A stretch of 64,000 bases of DNA, taken from positions 39,185,396 to 39,249,395 of the forward strand of contig OZ029916.1 of the NCBI GenBank assembly GCA_964023275.1, written 5' to 3'. Source of the stretch: Norana najaformis. Its lineage: Eukaryota > Annelida > Clitellata > Crassiclitellata > Hormogastridae. The translations under genes and the position numbers were made by a program. Positions 22,830-35,640 of the stretch are shown piece after piece (within the stretch, counting starts at the first letter, position 1; each line of letters opens with the position of its first letter). The notes under the pieces are model-generated. The model was not told the DNA's origin. It ran no database searches and saw only the letters and a list, made by a program, of their open reading frames with translations.

Positions 22830-23040
22830 TAGGCAGTTTTTGTTTAACGACGCTGTGTCATAACAAAGATGATTAGCGTCTCCCTCCTCCTTCTTTACCC
22901 AGATTGGGGGCTGAGTGGGGGGCAGTGGAGCGGTTCCCAGGCAATTTGAATGCATCGATCGATGAGACTCGTTTCGTTTGACCACTGGCCTGTACAAAGA
23001 GGTAAATGCGTACACGTTCACAGAATATAGGCACAGGCCT
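22830..23040 (+). mobile_element. SINE family B copy
   Basis: Begins with gtttaacgacgctgtgtcat, continuing to tacccagattggggg. It matches 63505-63600 and, reversed, 10690-10800. Confidence 0.55.
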
Positions 23041-23109
23041 ATCCATGTAAAGGCCTACGCTGTAGGCTGTCGGTCTGGACACGAGTCTTACCATGTAAGA
23101 TACCTATGA

Positions 23110-23360
23110 GCGTTAGTATCACGCTAAGGTAAGGTATGGTAAAGTAACGCAAGAAAAGTAAAGTTGTATAAATATTAAGGTAAGTAAGTAAGTAAGACAT
23201 TTGTTAACACGCCATGTGTCCATCGGCTGAGCGAGGAACCGTAGGCGGTAAGGTATGATAAGATATGGCATGATATGGAAATATTACGTAATGTAGATTA
23301 AGATAAGATAAAGTAAGATAACGCAAGGTAAGACAAGGTAAGGTGAGATAAGACATGCAT
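23110..23360. repeat. AGGTAAGG/AAGTAAG degenerate repeat
   Basis: Imperfect aaggtaaggt and aagtaagtaag sequence, same type as 19080-19290. Confidence 0.65.
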
Positions 23361-23484
23361 GAACTGCTTGGGTTTCCGTTACACTACGTCAACCAGATTC
23401 AGTGAAATCGTAGTTTCATATTATTAAACGTCAGCCGATTATGATTGAGTGCAATTGCAATTCAACCATGACGATTGCCTGCTT

Positions 23485-24230
23485 ACTAGTGAATATATAT
23501 ATACATGTATATATATATATATATTTATATATATGTATAAGCCCACACACACATATATATATATGGGAATATATATACACATGAATATTGAATATGTGTA
23601 TAATAATAGGAACATTTGCGTGTTATATATGAATACTGTTGTGTCGCTGGGAACCTAAAGGGCTATGTAAATACTTGTGCATGTATGTTATGTTTAAACA
23701 ATTAAGAACCTGTATGTATGTATATACAGGTAAATATTTGTATATATACTGTATATGCATGTTTGTGAATATGCAAGTATACCCTTCTTAATGTCTATGT
23801 GTGTGTATTAATATATAGATATGTATGAATATTAATACACCTTTTTAGGACTATATATGTGTATACGATAAGAATATAGCTACATGCATACATCAATGCA
23901 TATCTATATACTGTATGTATATTTATATCTGAATATTCCGTAAATGCATATATATACATATGCATGCATATGAGATATCCTATTACAGGTTGGTAGAGAT
24001 GTCAAAATGCTTGTCATCACTGCTCAACTGTATATAGTTAACAAAATCGTCCACACACAATGCATAGCGGTGTTGTGCACATGCTTAACAAAAGCTCGAT
24101 CACAATAGCAGCTTTTAATTCAGGACTCGAGTATAAGTCGCCAAGTTTATACAAACTTGCATCTGTATTTACGCGTATGTTTATGGAAACTGTATATACC
24201 TGCCCAAGGCTGGGCTCTGGGCGAGCGGCC
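23485..24230. other. AT-rich region with ATATATGT repeats; no gene
   Basis: TATATA and TGTATG microsatellites dominate up to about 23980. The remaining 250 bases are unique without open frames. Confidence 0.6.
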
Positions 24231-24236
24231 TGAGGG

Positions 24237-24508
24237 CTACACCCGCGGGCGTCCCTCCGACGAAGGGAGGAAGAGACGAAGGGAGGCTTCCGACAAAGAC
24301 AGTCGCTTGATGGCCTGCTGTTGATACTCGGGCGATACGATGGTGTTGTTGAACATCGCGGATTGAGCAGTCGGAAGGTCCGTTGGTTGAGTTGACTGGT
24401 TGTCCGCGGTTCGTGTTGACGGTGGAATGGCTGCCGGCTGGACCGACGAGAAACGGGTAAGATTTCGGTAAATTGGGCTCAGCAGAGTGGAGGCCATACG
24501 AGCGCTAT
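24237..24508 (-). CDS. Candidate small exon of an unidentified gene
   Basis: On the minus strand a pyrimidine-rich acceptor (tttttctatag) ends at 24509. The following frame, with a Met at 24497, stays open for about 87 codons to a TAG at 24237-24239. GC content is higher than in the flanks, and composition is balanced (for example SPEYQQQAIKRLSLSEASL). No domain or homologue is recognised. The acceptor also resembles the dispersed ttctatagcgc motif of LINE family 2, so the exon call is tentative. Confidence 0.3.
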
Positions 24509-25329
24509 AGAAAAAGTCTTCATTTACATTTACATTTAACGATGTATCGTCATGTTCTGCAATGCAGTGCAGAGTTACGTAACGTAATATAAGGAAATGT
24601 ATGTAATGTAGCATAGTGTAATCGGAAGGTATAGTATGGCCCAAACTGGCTTCTCTTGAACCTAACTCTACCCTTACGTATTGTCGTAACTTCGAATTTT
24701 ACCCCCACGTCTGCGTAGTGATGGGCAAGTTTTGGGTTCAACAATGTAATGTATTAATGTCTCATCTGATGTAATGTAAATGGGCTATAACATGTCCCGA
24801 CACCAGCGTAATAGCTTTACTTAAGATTTCTAACTCCCTGCAGGCTGAACCAAAACCTGACACTGCTAACTCCACCTTAGTCCTGCTAACCCCATACCCA
24901 TCCTTGTTTATCCCAAACTTGACCCTGGTAACACCAAACCTGGCCCAGCTTATTCCAGACGTGGCCCTGCAAACCTCACACATAGTCTTGCTAACCTGAA
25001 ACATGGTCCTGTTGACCACGTGCCTGGTTACTCCACATTATGTTACATTACACAACACAGCATTACATGACATTATGGTGGAATGGTGACATTAGGGTGG
25101 AATGGTGGCAGCATTACATGACATTAGTGTGAATTGGTGCCTTTTACCTCTACGCCTGGCGTTCGAATCCCATTGTGGTGTCTTGATGTGAAGCTGACAA
25201 TTCGTTATTGAATAAGGAAAAAGGTTGTCCGGTTGTTGGCTTAAGTGTTGTCGTGTTTGCGCTTCAGCCGAAATATCCTTCAGCCCCAATGGACACCATG
25301 ACTCTTGTTGTCTTGTCCCTCGTACCAGA

Positions 25330-25625
25330 ATAGTGTTGGGTTCGAGAGCGTTCTCAGTTGCTGGCCCATGACTTTGGAATTTGCGGTCAAGTTCTATTCG
25401 TCCTGTCAGTTCTGTGATGTCATTCAGGTCTAAATTTAAGACTTATCTGTTTAAACTGTAGCCTAACTTCTGGTTTCTCTGACCTCTAGCAATTCGACAT
25501 GGCTTTTCCAATGGATTGATTACGATTTCACTTGAATGATGCATTTGGCATTATAATAACGGCGCTATAGAAGTCATTAGATAAGATAAGATTAGATTAG
25601 ACAAGACCAGACTAGACTAGACTAC
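25330..25625 (+). mobile_element. LINE family 2, 3' end
   Basis: The plus strand codes SRAFSVAGP, a stop, LWNLRSS and SFRSKFKTYLFKL. This is the standard C-terminal pattern of CR1/L2-like ORF2 (RAFSVAGP.LWN ... FKSKLKTYLF), with one internal stop. The 3' region ends with cggcgctatagaag and ttagattagatt-type tail units. 5'-truncated. Related tails are at 15920-16045, 28340-28545 and 50318-50357. Confidence 0.8.
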
Positions 25626-25639
25626 ACTAAACTAAACTA

Positions 25640-26215
25640 TATTAGAAACGCGGACCACCCATGGCGTTCTCTTTAATAGTACGAAGCCGTGAAGGAACCT
25701 GAGTAGTTAATTACTCTGCTGAAGTGACACAAACATGACGCAGGTGACAGCTAAAACTAGTGGCGCTAATCAGAAACCTGTGCAGGCAACCTGACAAAAA
25801 TAAGCCACTTCTCGCTTCGTCAATGAACTACGAGTACTTCAGCTCCCTTAATCGTAAGAGCGGACATCACGGGGTGAATGTCCCCAGGTATCTAAGCTAA
25901 CCTGGTGCCGAAACACAGTGCCAAATTCTTGGTGCCCCAAAATGTCTGTCCCAAGTATCTGCCAAAACAAGATAGCACAGAGTATCTGCTCCATACTGGG
26001 TGCCCCAACATGTCTTCACCCCTTCTGAGTGTCCCAGTGTTTCTGCCGTGCCCAAACTCGGATACTGCAAAATCTCTGCCCCAATCTGGCTACCCAATAA
26101 TGTCTGTAGTCTGTTGGATGTCCCAAGTATTTTGGGGAATGTGACGTGTGCGAACAAGGAATTTCTGACTGTTGTGTATGAAATCTTATTAGGTTGACCT
26201 TACTTGCTTTACTTG
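25640..26215. other. No gene; weak internal repetition
   Basis: Between 25890 and 26140 phrases such as tgccccaa-atgtct and ggtgcccca recur irregularly (tgtctgtccc, tgtcttcacc, tgtctgtagt), suggesting a decayed tandem repeat of about 40 bases. Frames of 79-106 codons here have no domain. Confidence 0.4.
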
Positions 26216-26325
26216 AACTGGCCTTACTTTTTCTTAACTTACCTTCGCTTAGCTTACCATGCATTACCTTGTCTTGCCTTTCCTTTGTCTTGCCTACCCT
26301 TTGTCTTGCATTCCTTTGCCTGTCT
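26215..26325. repeat. CCTTA/CTTGC degenerate repeat
   Basis: ttaccttgtcttgcc-type repetition similar to the other CCTTA clusters. From 26330 to 27000 the sequence is unique without supported genes. Confidence 0.6.
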
Positions 26326-27009
26326 TCATATTGCATAACTTCATAGTATGTTACAAGTTACTATTCATGCTGATCAACGATGTGAACTCTAACTATGCCA
26401 AGCCTCTCTTATAATGGCGGTATATCAATTCAACACACGCAAATACATATAATCGACTACTACTATGTTGAATGTGCCTTAATTAGGCCTAAATGTTTCA
26501 ATTGCTAACTCTTCATGATCCTCTAACCTTTTTACGGGATGCAACCATGTGTTGACCTATAGGCTTGCCTCAAGGCCTAAGCATAGGCCAAAAGGCCGAG
26601 CCTAAAACACTGAACCTAAGCTTACAGATGGCCTAAAAGATTAGACCCATCCCGTTGCCAGAATTAAGATGAATGACCCCGAAGTTACAGCAAAGCCCAG
26701 AATGAACAATTACAGAACAATTGGCTAGTCAAATAACCCATCCAAAAATAGCCTAATTTGCTGAAGCGGGCGAAGTAACCCTCCCGTTTCCGGTTCGACC
26801 TACCCATCCCCCTACAGATTAACTCCCGCTGAACCGGATTGTTCTCTGCGAATTCCCCCATCCGTCTGTGACGTACCCCATAAACAAGCAGGCCTCTGCA
26901 ATAATATCCCACTAGAGCAGCACAGTAGTAAGAAATTGCTAATTAGTAAATAGTTTTCCGTATAGGCCTATTTATAACTGGCATGATATTCATCTGTGTA
27001 TATTCTATA

Positions 27010-27011
27010 GG

Positions 27012-27085
<74 letters not shown>
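27010..27085. repeat. (TA)n(TG)n compound microsatellite
   Basis: Ten TA units followed by about 26 TG units. Flanking sequence to 27540 is unique with no gene. Confidence 0.95.
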
Positions 27086-27929
27086 GGCTTACATATAGAG
27101 ATGTGCTTAAATATATTTTCGCCTACTATCGGGGTATAATTATGACTGGTTGTTTGAGACGTAGTTTTAACTATAGTGGGCGTTAAGTGGTCGGTCTAGA
27201 ACTATCCAGTATTTAACTACTTAAGAAAGACACCGATATCATTACGTTGGGCATTTACTTAGTTTTGGATGAAGCATATCTTTTGCTGCTGAGTTGTGTA
27301 AGTCATCTGTTGCTATTTAGAACTGAATTATTTGACCTGTTGTTATTGAAGCTGATTTAGGTGAACTGTTGCTACTGAGAACCGAATACCTAATTGAAAG
27401 TAGTCTAGTTAATGGCTTGTTTACAAGCTTTGTGCAGATGAAGTCATTGGAAAAGGCGCTATTTAAAAGTTCTGCGGGCACAGAAGTGCTCTGAGGGTAA
27501 GTACTGTCTATATGTGAAGACCTTAGTGTACGCTTTTGCAACTTACTTCATATTACATATGCTTACTTTGCTGCCTTAGTTACCTTAGCACTGTTTACCA
27601 TCCTATATACCTTATCATCTCATATACCTCGTCACCTTATACCTTAGCACTCTGTATACGTTGTCACCTTAGATATGTTGTCACCCTATATGCCTCACTA
27701 CCCTGTGTAACGTAACTGATCCCTTTTACCGCAGGGCAGTGGTGTCCGCGGCTACCCATCTAGCGCTGGTGAGGCTGCATTTCGGCCCTAAGGTCTGGAA
27801 CGCAAGGTCTGCTTCGCTCCGTATAAGATCCATCGATAGAGGCGCTACATCAGTGGGTTACTAATGTAACTGTGAACGCATGAGTAGTTTTCTCATTTGT
27901 TGTTTCTTTAGGCAGAGTAGCAGCTGATC

Positions 27930-28010
27930 TTACCTTACCTTACCTTACCTTGCCTTGCCTTGCCTTACCTTACCGTAATTTATCTTACCTTATAATACTT
28001 TAACTTACCA
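27930..28010. repeat. CCTTA pentamer array
   Basis: At least five clean cctta units at 27931-27955, decaying to the right. From 28010 to 28340 no feature is recognised apart from a 60-codon frame without a domain. Confidence 0.8.
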
Positions 28011-28339
28011 AGACCAGTCCTCTAAGGACTATCTTGTTGATATTACCCTTTACATTACAACTCATAGGAAAATCATGGACTGTTGCTAGGCAGACACAAA
28101 TTGTCTGGAAGCAGTGTGTCTATTTTGGTTTTCGATCTGGGCCACACATGCGCTAACTGTGGTTCATGGAACATGCTTGGGTAGATCAATGGGGCCACTT
28201 CTGGCACACCTCCGCCAGTAAACTCGAGTGCTGGGAAGGCAGAAGGGACCTCCGTGGATCCGGCCCGTTTGTGTCTACCTCACCAGCTGCCCTTATACGA
28301 CCTGACCCGGTGACCCTTAAAGCTTTAACTGTAGCACAG

Positions 28340-28545
28340 ACCCCTTAGAAGTAATGTCTGTTTAATCTAATCTAAAGATTTCTATAGCGCCGTTATCATA
28401 ATGCCATTAGAAGTAACGTCTTTCTAATCTAATCTAAAGATTTCTATAGCGCCGTTATCATAATGCCATTAGAAGTAATGTCTTTCTAATCTAAAGACTT
28501 CTATAACGCCATTGTCGTATTGCCCTTAGAAGTAATGTCTGTCAA
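28340..28545 (-). mobile_element. Tandem LINE family 2 tails, about 3 units of 64 bp
   Basis: taatctaatctaaagatttc plus tatagcgccgttatcataat recurs at about 28365, 28428 and 28488, the last diverged. Each unit equals the reverse complement of the LINE 2 3' terminus. Confidence 0.8.
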
Positions 28546-28549
28546 CCGC

Positions 28550-29387
28550 AGACACAAATGTGGCAAGATATTGCGATCAAACCGCGGTGCAGGTATACAC
28601 TTTTCATCATAAACCAATGACGACATGTTTTGTAAACCCCAAACAAAGAGCCTTCTTTTATGGAGGATCGCTTTGGCGGTAACCCACTGAGTTGTCCCCA
28701 TTAAGCTACTTAACGAACGGAGCAGGTCACTGCGTACAAAATCTCTTCAAAAGAGCTCATGAATACGATCAGAGTAATGGCTGAAATGGATAACGGAATT
28801 GCAAGTTTTGGACACATGCCACAAATACAGGCCTATATATATACATGCAAATGTATACACACATATATAAGTCGTTACCGATATATAATTACGGTATATA
28901 CATGTCAAGACATCACAGACAAGCCGCATCATCACTAAGTAATTTTATATATGCAAACACAAAACTAGAGACCCTGTTTAGATAAATGTCATGTCATAAA
29001 TACGCAGGTATACCATAAGATTATTCACAATGAACTGAAAGACATGTCAAGTCATCATTATTCAAATAAATATAAAATATACATATATCGCCAAGTGCGA
29101 AAACTACCGACCATTGCAAGTGTAAGAAATACATCTTATGTCGTGAAAACATATACAATTATAATGTAAACAGATAACAGTCTATAAAGACTTCAACTCG
29201 TGTCATCTTCACATAAATTTATGTATATTTTCAAATGCGCCTTAGGTTTGCAGGTAGTGACAGAAGAGAAGATGTGTTCAGTAGACCGTGACTCATTGGA
29301 AGCGACTTAAGCAGGAAGGAAAGGAATGTACAGGGAGTGATTACACACCGAAGGATAGCAAAGTAATTGGGTCTACGGAGGACTGAC

Positions 29388-29429
<42 letters not shown>

Positions 29430-29460
29430 TCGAGTCGATGTGATTATAAAAGAGAAGCAG
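28550..29460. other. No gene; AT-rich, with (GA)n at 29390-29427
   Basis: Unique AT-rich sequence with scattered TATATA runs, ending in a clean AG dinucleotide microsatellite near 29390-29427. Confidence 0.6.
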
Positions 29461-29505
29461 ATGTAAATGTAAATGTACACGTTTTTCAGTAGCGACCGTA
29501 TGACC
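29460..29505. mobile_element. SINE family C, left part of a split copy
   Basis: atgtacacgtttttcagtag followed by cgaccgtatgacc matches the corresponding end at 44935-44980 and, reversed, 63045-63085. It is separated from its remainder at 29836 by a LINE insertion. Confidence 0.6.
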
Positions 29506-29835
29506 TGTATACCCATCATACAAACTCATCGATGCTCCACCACTTGCAATTTCTGCTTCGGCCTTTCACTCAAAACTCAAAACATTCCTCTTTCACAGAT
29601 CGTATATAACGACACCCCTTCTTCCTCTTATCTCCCTCTCCGCTCCAATCCCAAACATCACCCACCGTAGCTGCTACGCTGTCTCTCTGCCTGACTTTTG
29701 GATCTTAACCTGGAACCGAACCCTTTTTGCCTATCGATTTTGTTTTGACTGAGAGCCTGTGAATAAGCTGGTCCCCGCGAAGTGGCTTTCGTTGGACGCT
29801 GTAGAAATCTCGGAATTATGATTACGATTACCATG
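29505..29835 (+). mobile_element. LINE family 1, 3' end, inserted in SINE C
   Basis: Near-identical to 1487-1795: coding text around CNFCFGLSLKTQNIPL in one frame and the SKLKTFLFHRSY-type region in another (frameshifted). Then comes the ttgactgagagcctgtgaat body, ending with gaattatgattacgatta. It sits between the two parts of a SINE C copy. Confidence 0.8.
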
Positions 29836-30065
29836 CTCATTCTTCAATGAATTAATCGGGTGAGCTTCTTCACCACAGCTGCCCGTTTGTATGGGCGCGA
29901 CGCCATTTAAGGTCCTTGTATACGGACCAGGTGCTAGCCCGAGATTCAAATCTCTGAAATAAGCCACGACTGGGACGCGAACCGACATCTGACGCTTACG
30001 CTCAGAGGCGCCTTGATGTACGCAAATGGTTGCACTAGAGCCTGCAAAGGGTACAGAAGAAAGGT
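29836..30065. mobile_element. SINE family C, main part
   Basis: Shares ttcaatgaattaatcgg, cgccatttaaggtc, gagattcaaat(c/t)tctgaaataag and gaggcgccttga with 44985-45165 and, in reverse, 62890-63040. About 200 bp plus the split end. A B-box-like gagattcaaatctc suggests pol III derivation. Confidence 0.75.
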
Positions 30066-30900
30066 TTTCCAAAGATTAAACGAATGCAGTGAAAAAAACA
30101 GTCCAGTCTAATTTAACTCTAATCTGAAAACTGCTAAAAGAGCCGTTATTGCACCATACAATCAATGGCCACTTGAACTGTGAGCTAATCCGCATTCCAA
30201 AACCGCAATCTATTGAACAGACGACGTCGAAATTCGTGCATGAGGACTACGAGACTCACAAGTAAGACTGTCTTTACACGCACATACACACACACACAGA
30301 CGCACACGCACACACATACATATGCATATGCATATGCATGAAATTGAACACATGCCTATGTACTTGCAAAACTGTGTCTATTAATGCAAAATGCAGTACT
30401 AAATTAATTTTAGCGTTGCATTGACATAGATTAATGCCTTACAAGTGAAAAGTAGCCTACTCAAAGGTCATAGTGTGTGTGTTATCTGCTTGTAAAAGAA
30501 AAATAAGTACCGAATTCAATAGGATAACATAAACATATAGCATAAATATGTGAATAGGACTGAACTGTAAGTTTTTCTTACAATAGCATATATACATACT
30601 GTAATTTTTATGAAATTTAATTATATACACATACGAGTATATATCGATGTTATATACATTTAAGCACTGTGTATATTCCCTTGTGAAAAACATATATCAA
30701 TATAGATGTTCACATTATATATTAAACACAATAAATATAAACTTATCTACGTATATGCACATTCTTATATACTTATATAAAGGTATATATACACGCATAT
30801 ATATATATAAATTAAGCACAGTATATTTATATTTTTCTGTGGAGGGTACTCCGCTTCTATAGACGAGTGAAATCGTGTGCTCATATATTCATGATAGGCC
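30066..30900. other. No gene; AT-rich with small microsatellites
   Basis: CACA run at 30280-30318 and tatgcatatgcatatg nearby, then AT-rich unique sequence. Frames are short and without domains. Confidence 0.55.
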
Positions 30901-30904
30901 ATTG

Positions 30905-32240
30905 TAGTCTATATTGTTTGAGATTTACGGGTATCTGGAGAGCAGGGTTTAGCTGCTGCATGGGTCGTTTTGCTCCTTCTCCCACCACGGGTGGGTCGGA
31001 GAGAAGGGATAGAATCGATGGAGTGAGTTAACTGGATGTCTGGGATTCGGCTTCGACGACTTTTGGAAAAATTCGAATGTCTGGAAAGAGCAGACACTTA
31101 AGTAGTTCATTGCATGCTTGGATATATGCATGCGAACGTGATAAAGGTTTCTGGAGGCACCTGTCATTGCCCTGTGGCCTGCAGATAGAGAAGGCCCGTA
31201 TTTATTTCGCCAGTTTCATTTGCTAGGTCGTTTGTCCTTCTTTCATCCGTTACTTAATCCCGGATTTCCATAAACCGCACACAGACCCACCCACCCACCG
31301 ACCGACCAACGGACGGACGGACGAACAGACGAATGCATCTGAGGAATGCACCACCTCCCCACTCACTTCCAGACGACGATTTAAGGCGACGACTAATCAT
31401 CGTGGAGGATTACCACTTAAATATATACATATATATCTATAAACCGCCTACTAATGTATATATACACATATTAGAGGCCGCTTATATAAGAATCTCTATG
31501 CCTTTATTTATGTGCATATAAGTGCATATTCATACACAGAGATATATAGATACATACAGTACGTATATATATATGCATAAACATTTTTTATTGATAGATA
31601 CGGCAGTATTAACATGTCTTTCTATAGGCTACATATTTACATCCATTTAGGCCTACATGATAGTCGTATTATACTTATAAATGGCGCCATAAATATTGAT
31701 ATTTGTGATGTCTATATATTATGCCTTTAGTTAAGATACAGGCTTATATATGTGGATATAAACGTGTATATATACATATATATGGATGAACATGTATATA
31801 ACTGGATGGGTATAATGGTCTTATATATATATATATATATATAATATTTGGATATTTGCGAACTGGCTAAAGGCAACTGCCCTCTATAAGCCAATGACTT
31901 GTGTAGACACTCAAAGAGATAATTCCATGCGTCGCAACTCCAGAAATTTCCTATACATCATTCTCATATATATCTCTACACACAAAATTCTTGTCTTATA
32001 TATATGCGTCATTCTCATGTAGGTTATGTATATATTTATACAAACAGCCTACATGAGAATGAAGTATATTTATATACACGAAACATATATATGTGTTTGA
32101 GAATTATGTATATATATTATATATATATAAAATTCTCGATCGTGTAAACACAATAGCACCTACATGTCATTGTCATATATATCTGTATAGATATATACGT
32201 CATTCCGGTATATACATATATATATACGTGTAGGGGGAGG
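30905..32240. other. No gene; AT-rich with TATA/CATA repeats
   Basis: A small GC-richer island at 30940-31100 has a 62-72 codon minus-strand frame without a domain. The rest is dominated by TATATA-type microsatellites. A 14-base perfect inverted repeat (cattctcatgtagg) lies at 32010-32023 and 32048-32061. Confidence 0.55.
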
Positions 32241-32309
32241 TGGAGGCTTAGGGGTCAATGGAAATGGTGAATGGTCGTTTAGCATAAGAAATCGCGTGGT
32301 GGTTGGAAG

Positions 32310-32331
32310 TGGGCAGGCAGGCAGACAGGCA

Positions 32332-32364
<33 letters not shown>

Positions 32365-32375
32365 ACAGGCAGGCA

Positions 32376-32412
<37 letters not shown>

Positions 32413-32525
32413 CACAGGCAGGCAGACAGGCAGGCAGGCAGGCAGGCAGGCAGTTAGGCAGGCAGACAGGCAGGCAGGCAGACAGACAGACAGACAAGAC
32501 AGACACGCAGACAGACACACAGACA
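32310..32525. repeat. (CAGG)/(CAGA) tetranucleotide microsatellite
   Basis: About 200 bases of caggcaggcagg with caga substitutions, ending in CAGACACA. Confidence 0.95.
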
Positions 32526-32629
32526 GAGGATGTGGAGATGTGGCTGCTGTTGCTGAAGGTGATGCTGGTGGCAATAAAGACGATGATGATGAGGATATTG
32601 GTGTGGAGGAGAGGTGATGTAGAGAGAAC

Positions 32630-33052
<423 letters not shown>

Positions 33053-33149
33053 CCAGTAGCTACCTCCAGCGTCCTCGTCTGTCTTCCAGTTATCTGCGCT
33101 ACATAAAGCCTTCGCATTATCGGTCGGGATATTATGGATGGCGCAGAAG

Positions 33150-33360
33150 GAGCGGAAGGACGAAGGAGAGGAGGAAAAAAGAAGGAAGAGGAGGAAGAGG
33201 AGGAGGAGTGAATGGAAGAGGGGAAAGAAAGAAACAAATGAGAAGAAGGTGGAGGAGGAAAGAGGAAGAATAGAAAATGGAAGAGGAGGAAGATAATATG
33301 AATGAGGTGGAAGATGAGGACGACAAGGGGTAGATAAGGAGGAAAGAAAGAAGCAGGGAG
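33150..33360. repeat. GGA/GAA purine-rich tract
   Basis: Degenerate gaggaagaggagg sequence. Frames are Lys/Glu or Ser/Leu runs. Confidence 0.8.
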
Positions 33361-33469
33361 CTTAGGAAGTGGAGAAACAGGAGTATTTTTATTTTACCAG
33401 CGGTAGAAATGATCCCTCAGGATTTAAAATATGTCTGGAAGAAATGAAAAAATCATCTGGATCTACCAG

Positions 33470-33476
33470 CACCACC

Positions 33477-33551
<75 letters not shown>

Positions 33552-33560
33552 GCCGTCGAC
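33470..33560. repeat. (CCG)n trinucleotide microsatellite
   Basis: About 22 uninterrupted CCG units at 33482-33548, flanked by CCA/CAC variants. It encodes poly-Ala on either strand, but no exon features surround it. Confidence 0.95.
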
Positions 33561-33704
33561 ACCACCTCCACCTCCACATATAGCTCTATTGTCTAATGAC
33601 GAATATGAATGCCATACTTAGCTTTCTGCTCTGTTGTCTCATTCGCCGAATTCTGTGGTCGTCGTCTACTAATCGCAATTTACTGTGTTCGGTCTCCGGT
33701 GCTA

Positions 33705-34430
33705 CATGTCCTGTCCTCCTCTTTAGCTCTCTTTCGGTTTTTTTCTCTCTTTCTATCTCTGTCTGTCTGTCTGTCTGTCTGTCTCTTTCTCTCTTGCTGT
33801 TTCGTTGCCACTAGCTCTGTTGCTCATTCTCACTATTTCTCTCTCTGCTCCTCTCTCTCTCTCTCTTCCTCTCTTTCGGCTTCTCTCTCTTTCTGTCTCT
33901 CTTCCTCTCTTTCGGCTTCTCTCTCTTTCTGTCTCTCTTTCTGTCTCTCTTTCTGTCTCTCTTTCTGTCTCTCTTTCTGTCTCTCTTTCTGTTTCGCTGC
34001 CACTATTCTGTTGCTCATTCTCACTATTTCTCTGTCATTGCTTCTCTTTCTTTTCCTCTCTTTTCGGCTTCTCTCTCTTTCTGTCTCTCTTTCTGTCTCT
34101 CTTTCTGTCTCTCTTTCTGTCTCTCTTTCTGTTTCGCTGCCACTACTCTGTTGCTCATTCTCACTATTTCTCTGTCATTGCTTCTCTTTCTTTTCCTCTC
34201 TTTTCGGCTTCTCTGCCTCTCTTTCTGTCTCTCTCTGTTTCGCTGCCACTAGCTCTGTTAATCGTACTCAATACTTCTCTCTTACTGCTCCTGTCTCTCT
34301 CTGTCTCTGTCATTTTCACTATCTTTCTCTCTCTCTCCCTCTCTGCTTCTCTCCCCTGGCTGTCTCTGCCTTCCTGTGCATCTCACTCTCTCTGCACCTG
34401 TCTGTCTGTCTGTTATCGAGTGGTCACCTA
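33705..34430. repeat. CTCTCTTTCTGT polypyrimidine region with tandem blocks
   Basis: ctctctttctgt units repeat densely. A longer block containing gttgctcattctcactattt recurs three times (near 33818, 34009 and 34150), giving a period of about 140-190 bases. The 414-codon plus-strand frame is repeat translation. Confidence 0.85.
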
Positions 34431-34529
34431 ATTCTGTCACTTTCTCACTTTCCAAGTCACTTCTGTCGCGATGCTCATAATTCATGTCAGAAGCAGACAT
34501 CAAAGGAAATTGTTCCGTCGTTCCATTGT

Positions 34530-35060
34530 CTCTGTCTCTGTCTCTGTCTGTCTCTTTGCCTCTGTCTCTCTGTCGCATCTACCTCTCTCTGCTTCTGTCT
34601 CTCATTGTCTCTTATTGAGGTGGGTCCATCTTGGTATAAGTCACGGTCTGTATGTCTTTCTCAGTCTGTCATTCTGTCTCTCACTCTCTCCGTATTTCTC
34701 TTGGTAACTATCCTTTCTCCATCTTTCCCTCGCTCTATCTTTCTATTACTCTCTAGTCAATTGTATAAGCTTGTAACATGTATCGTTCTTGAATTTGGAT
34801 CAATAAACGAGATAATGAATCTAATGCCTCAGTCAGTCAGTCAGTCTGTCTAACTGCCTGTCTGCCTGTCTATCTGCCTGTCTGTCTGTCCCACTTACCT
34901 GTTATGCATAGTTCCTCACTTAATTTTCATTGTTCTATCCGTTTTCTTCCTACACGTCTGTGTTTTGTTATCCTTCTATCTGTTTGTCTGTCTCTGTCTG
35001 TCTATGCCCTGGTGTGTTTCTCTGTCCCTGTCTCTTTCTGTCCTGTTGAGAATCCTTTTC
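34530..35060. repeat. CTGT/CTCTGT low-complexity region
   Basis: Degenerate tctgtctctgtc sequence including cagtcagtcagtctg at 34830-34850 and CTGC/CTGT runs. No gene recognised. Confidence 0.7.
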
Positions 35061-35229
35061 GTTTTTCTCGACATTGATTCACTCAGTGTTCTCTCATCCG
35101 TCTTAGGTGGGTCTGTAGCTTCCAAGGGAGAGGGAGAAGAGAGCAGATGCAGTGAGACAGAGAGTAACAGAGAGACGGAACCTTCACAGGACATAAGGAG
35201 GAGACGTAAAAACAGGCAGTTTTAGAGAA

Positions 35230-35248
35230 CCGAGAGAGAGAGAGAGAA

Positions 35249-35279
<31 letters not shown>

Positions 35280-35387
35280 CAGATAGAGAAGAGACATACA
35301 CATACATGAGCAACATAAGGCGATGAAACCGAGAGAAACAGATTGAAAGTCATGTATGCCAAAAGACAGATAAACAGATAAACAGAC

Positions 35388-35431
<44 letters not shown>

Positions 35432-35640
35432 GAAGACAAAATGTCCAACGGATAAAGCAGCCGAACGTACGAGCGGACAGTCGTGCAGACAACCAGAGTT
35501 TAAAAAAAAAACAGTACACAGTCAAAGACAAATAGACACAGTCGGACAGCCACACGGACGAACGTACAGACAGAGGCAGACAGACACACGCAGACCGACC
35601 GACAGACGGCCAGACAGAAAGACAGACAGACGGTGCCTAG
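35230..35640. repeat. GAGA and (CAGA)n microsatellites
   Basis: agagagag at 35233-35265 and a long cagacagacaga run at 35390-35430, with degenerate CAGA to 35635. Confidence 0.9.

Noticed and set aside
33609..34853. 414-codon open frame on the plus strand
   Set aside because: It spans a CTCTCTTTCTGT polypyrimidine region. The residues are Ser/Leu/Cys/Phe runs dictated by the repeat, with no domain.
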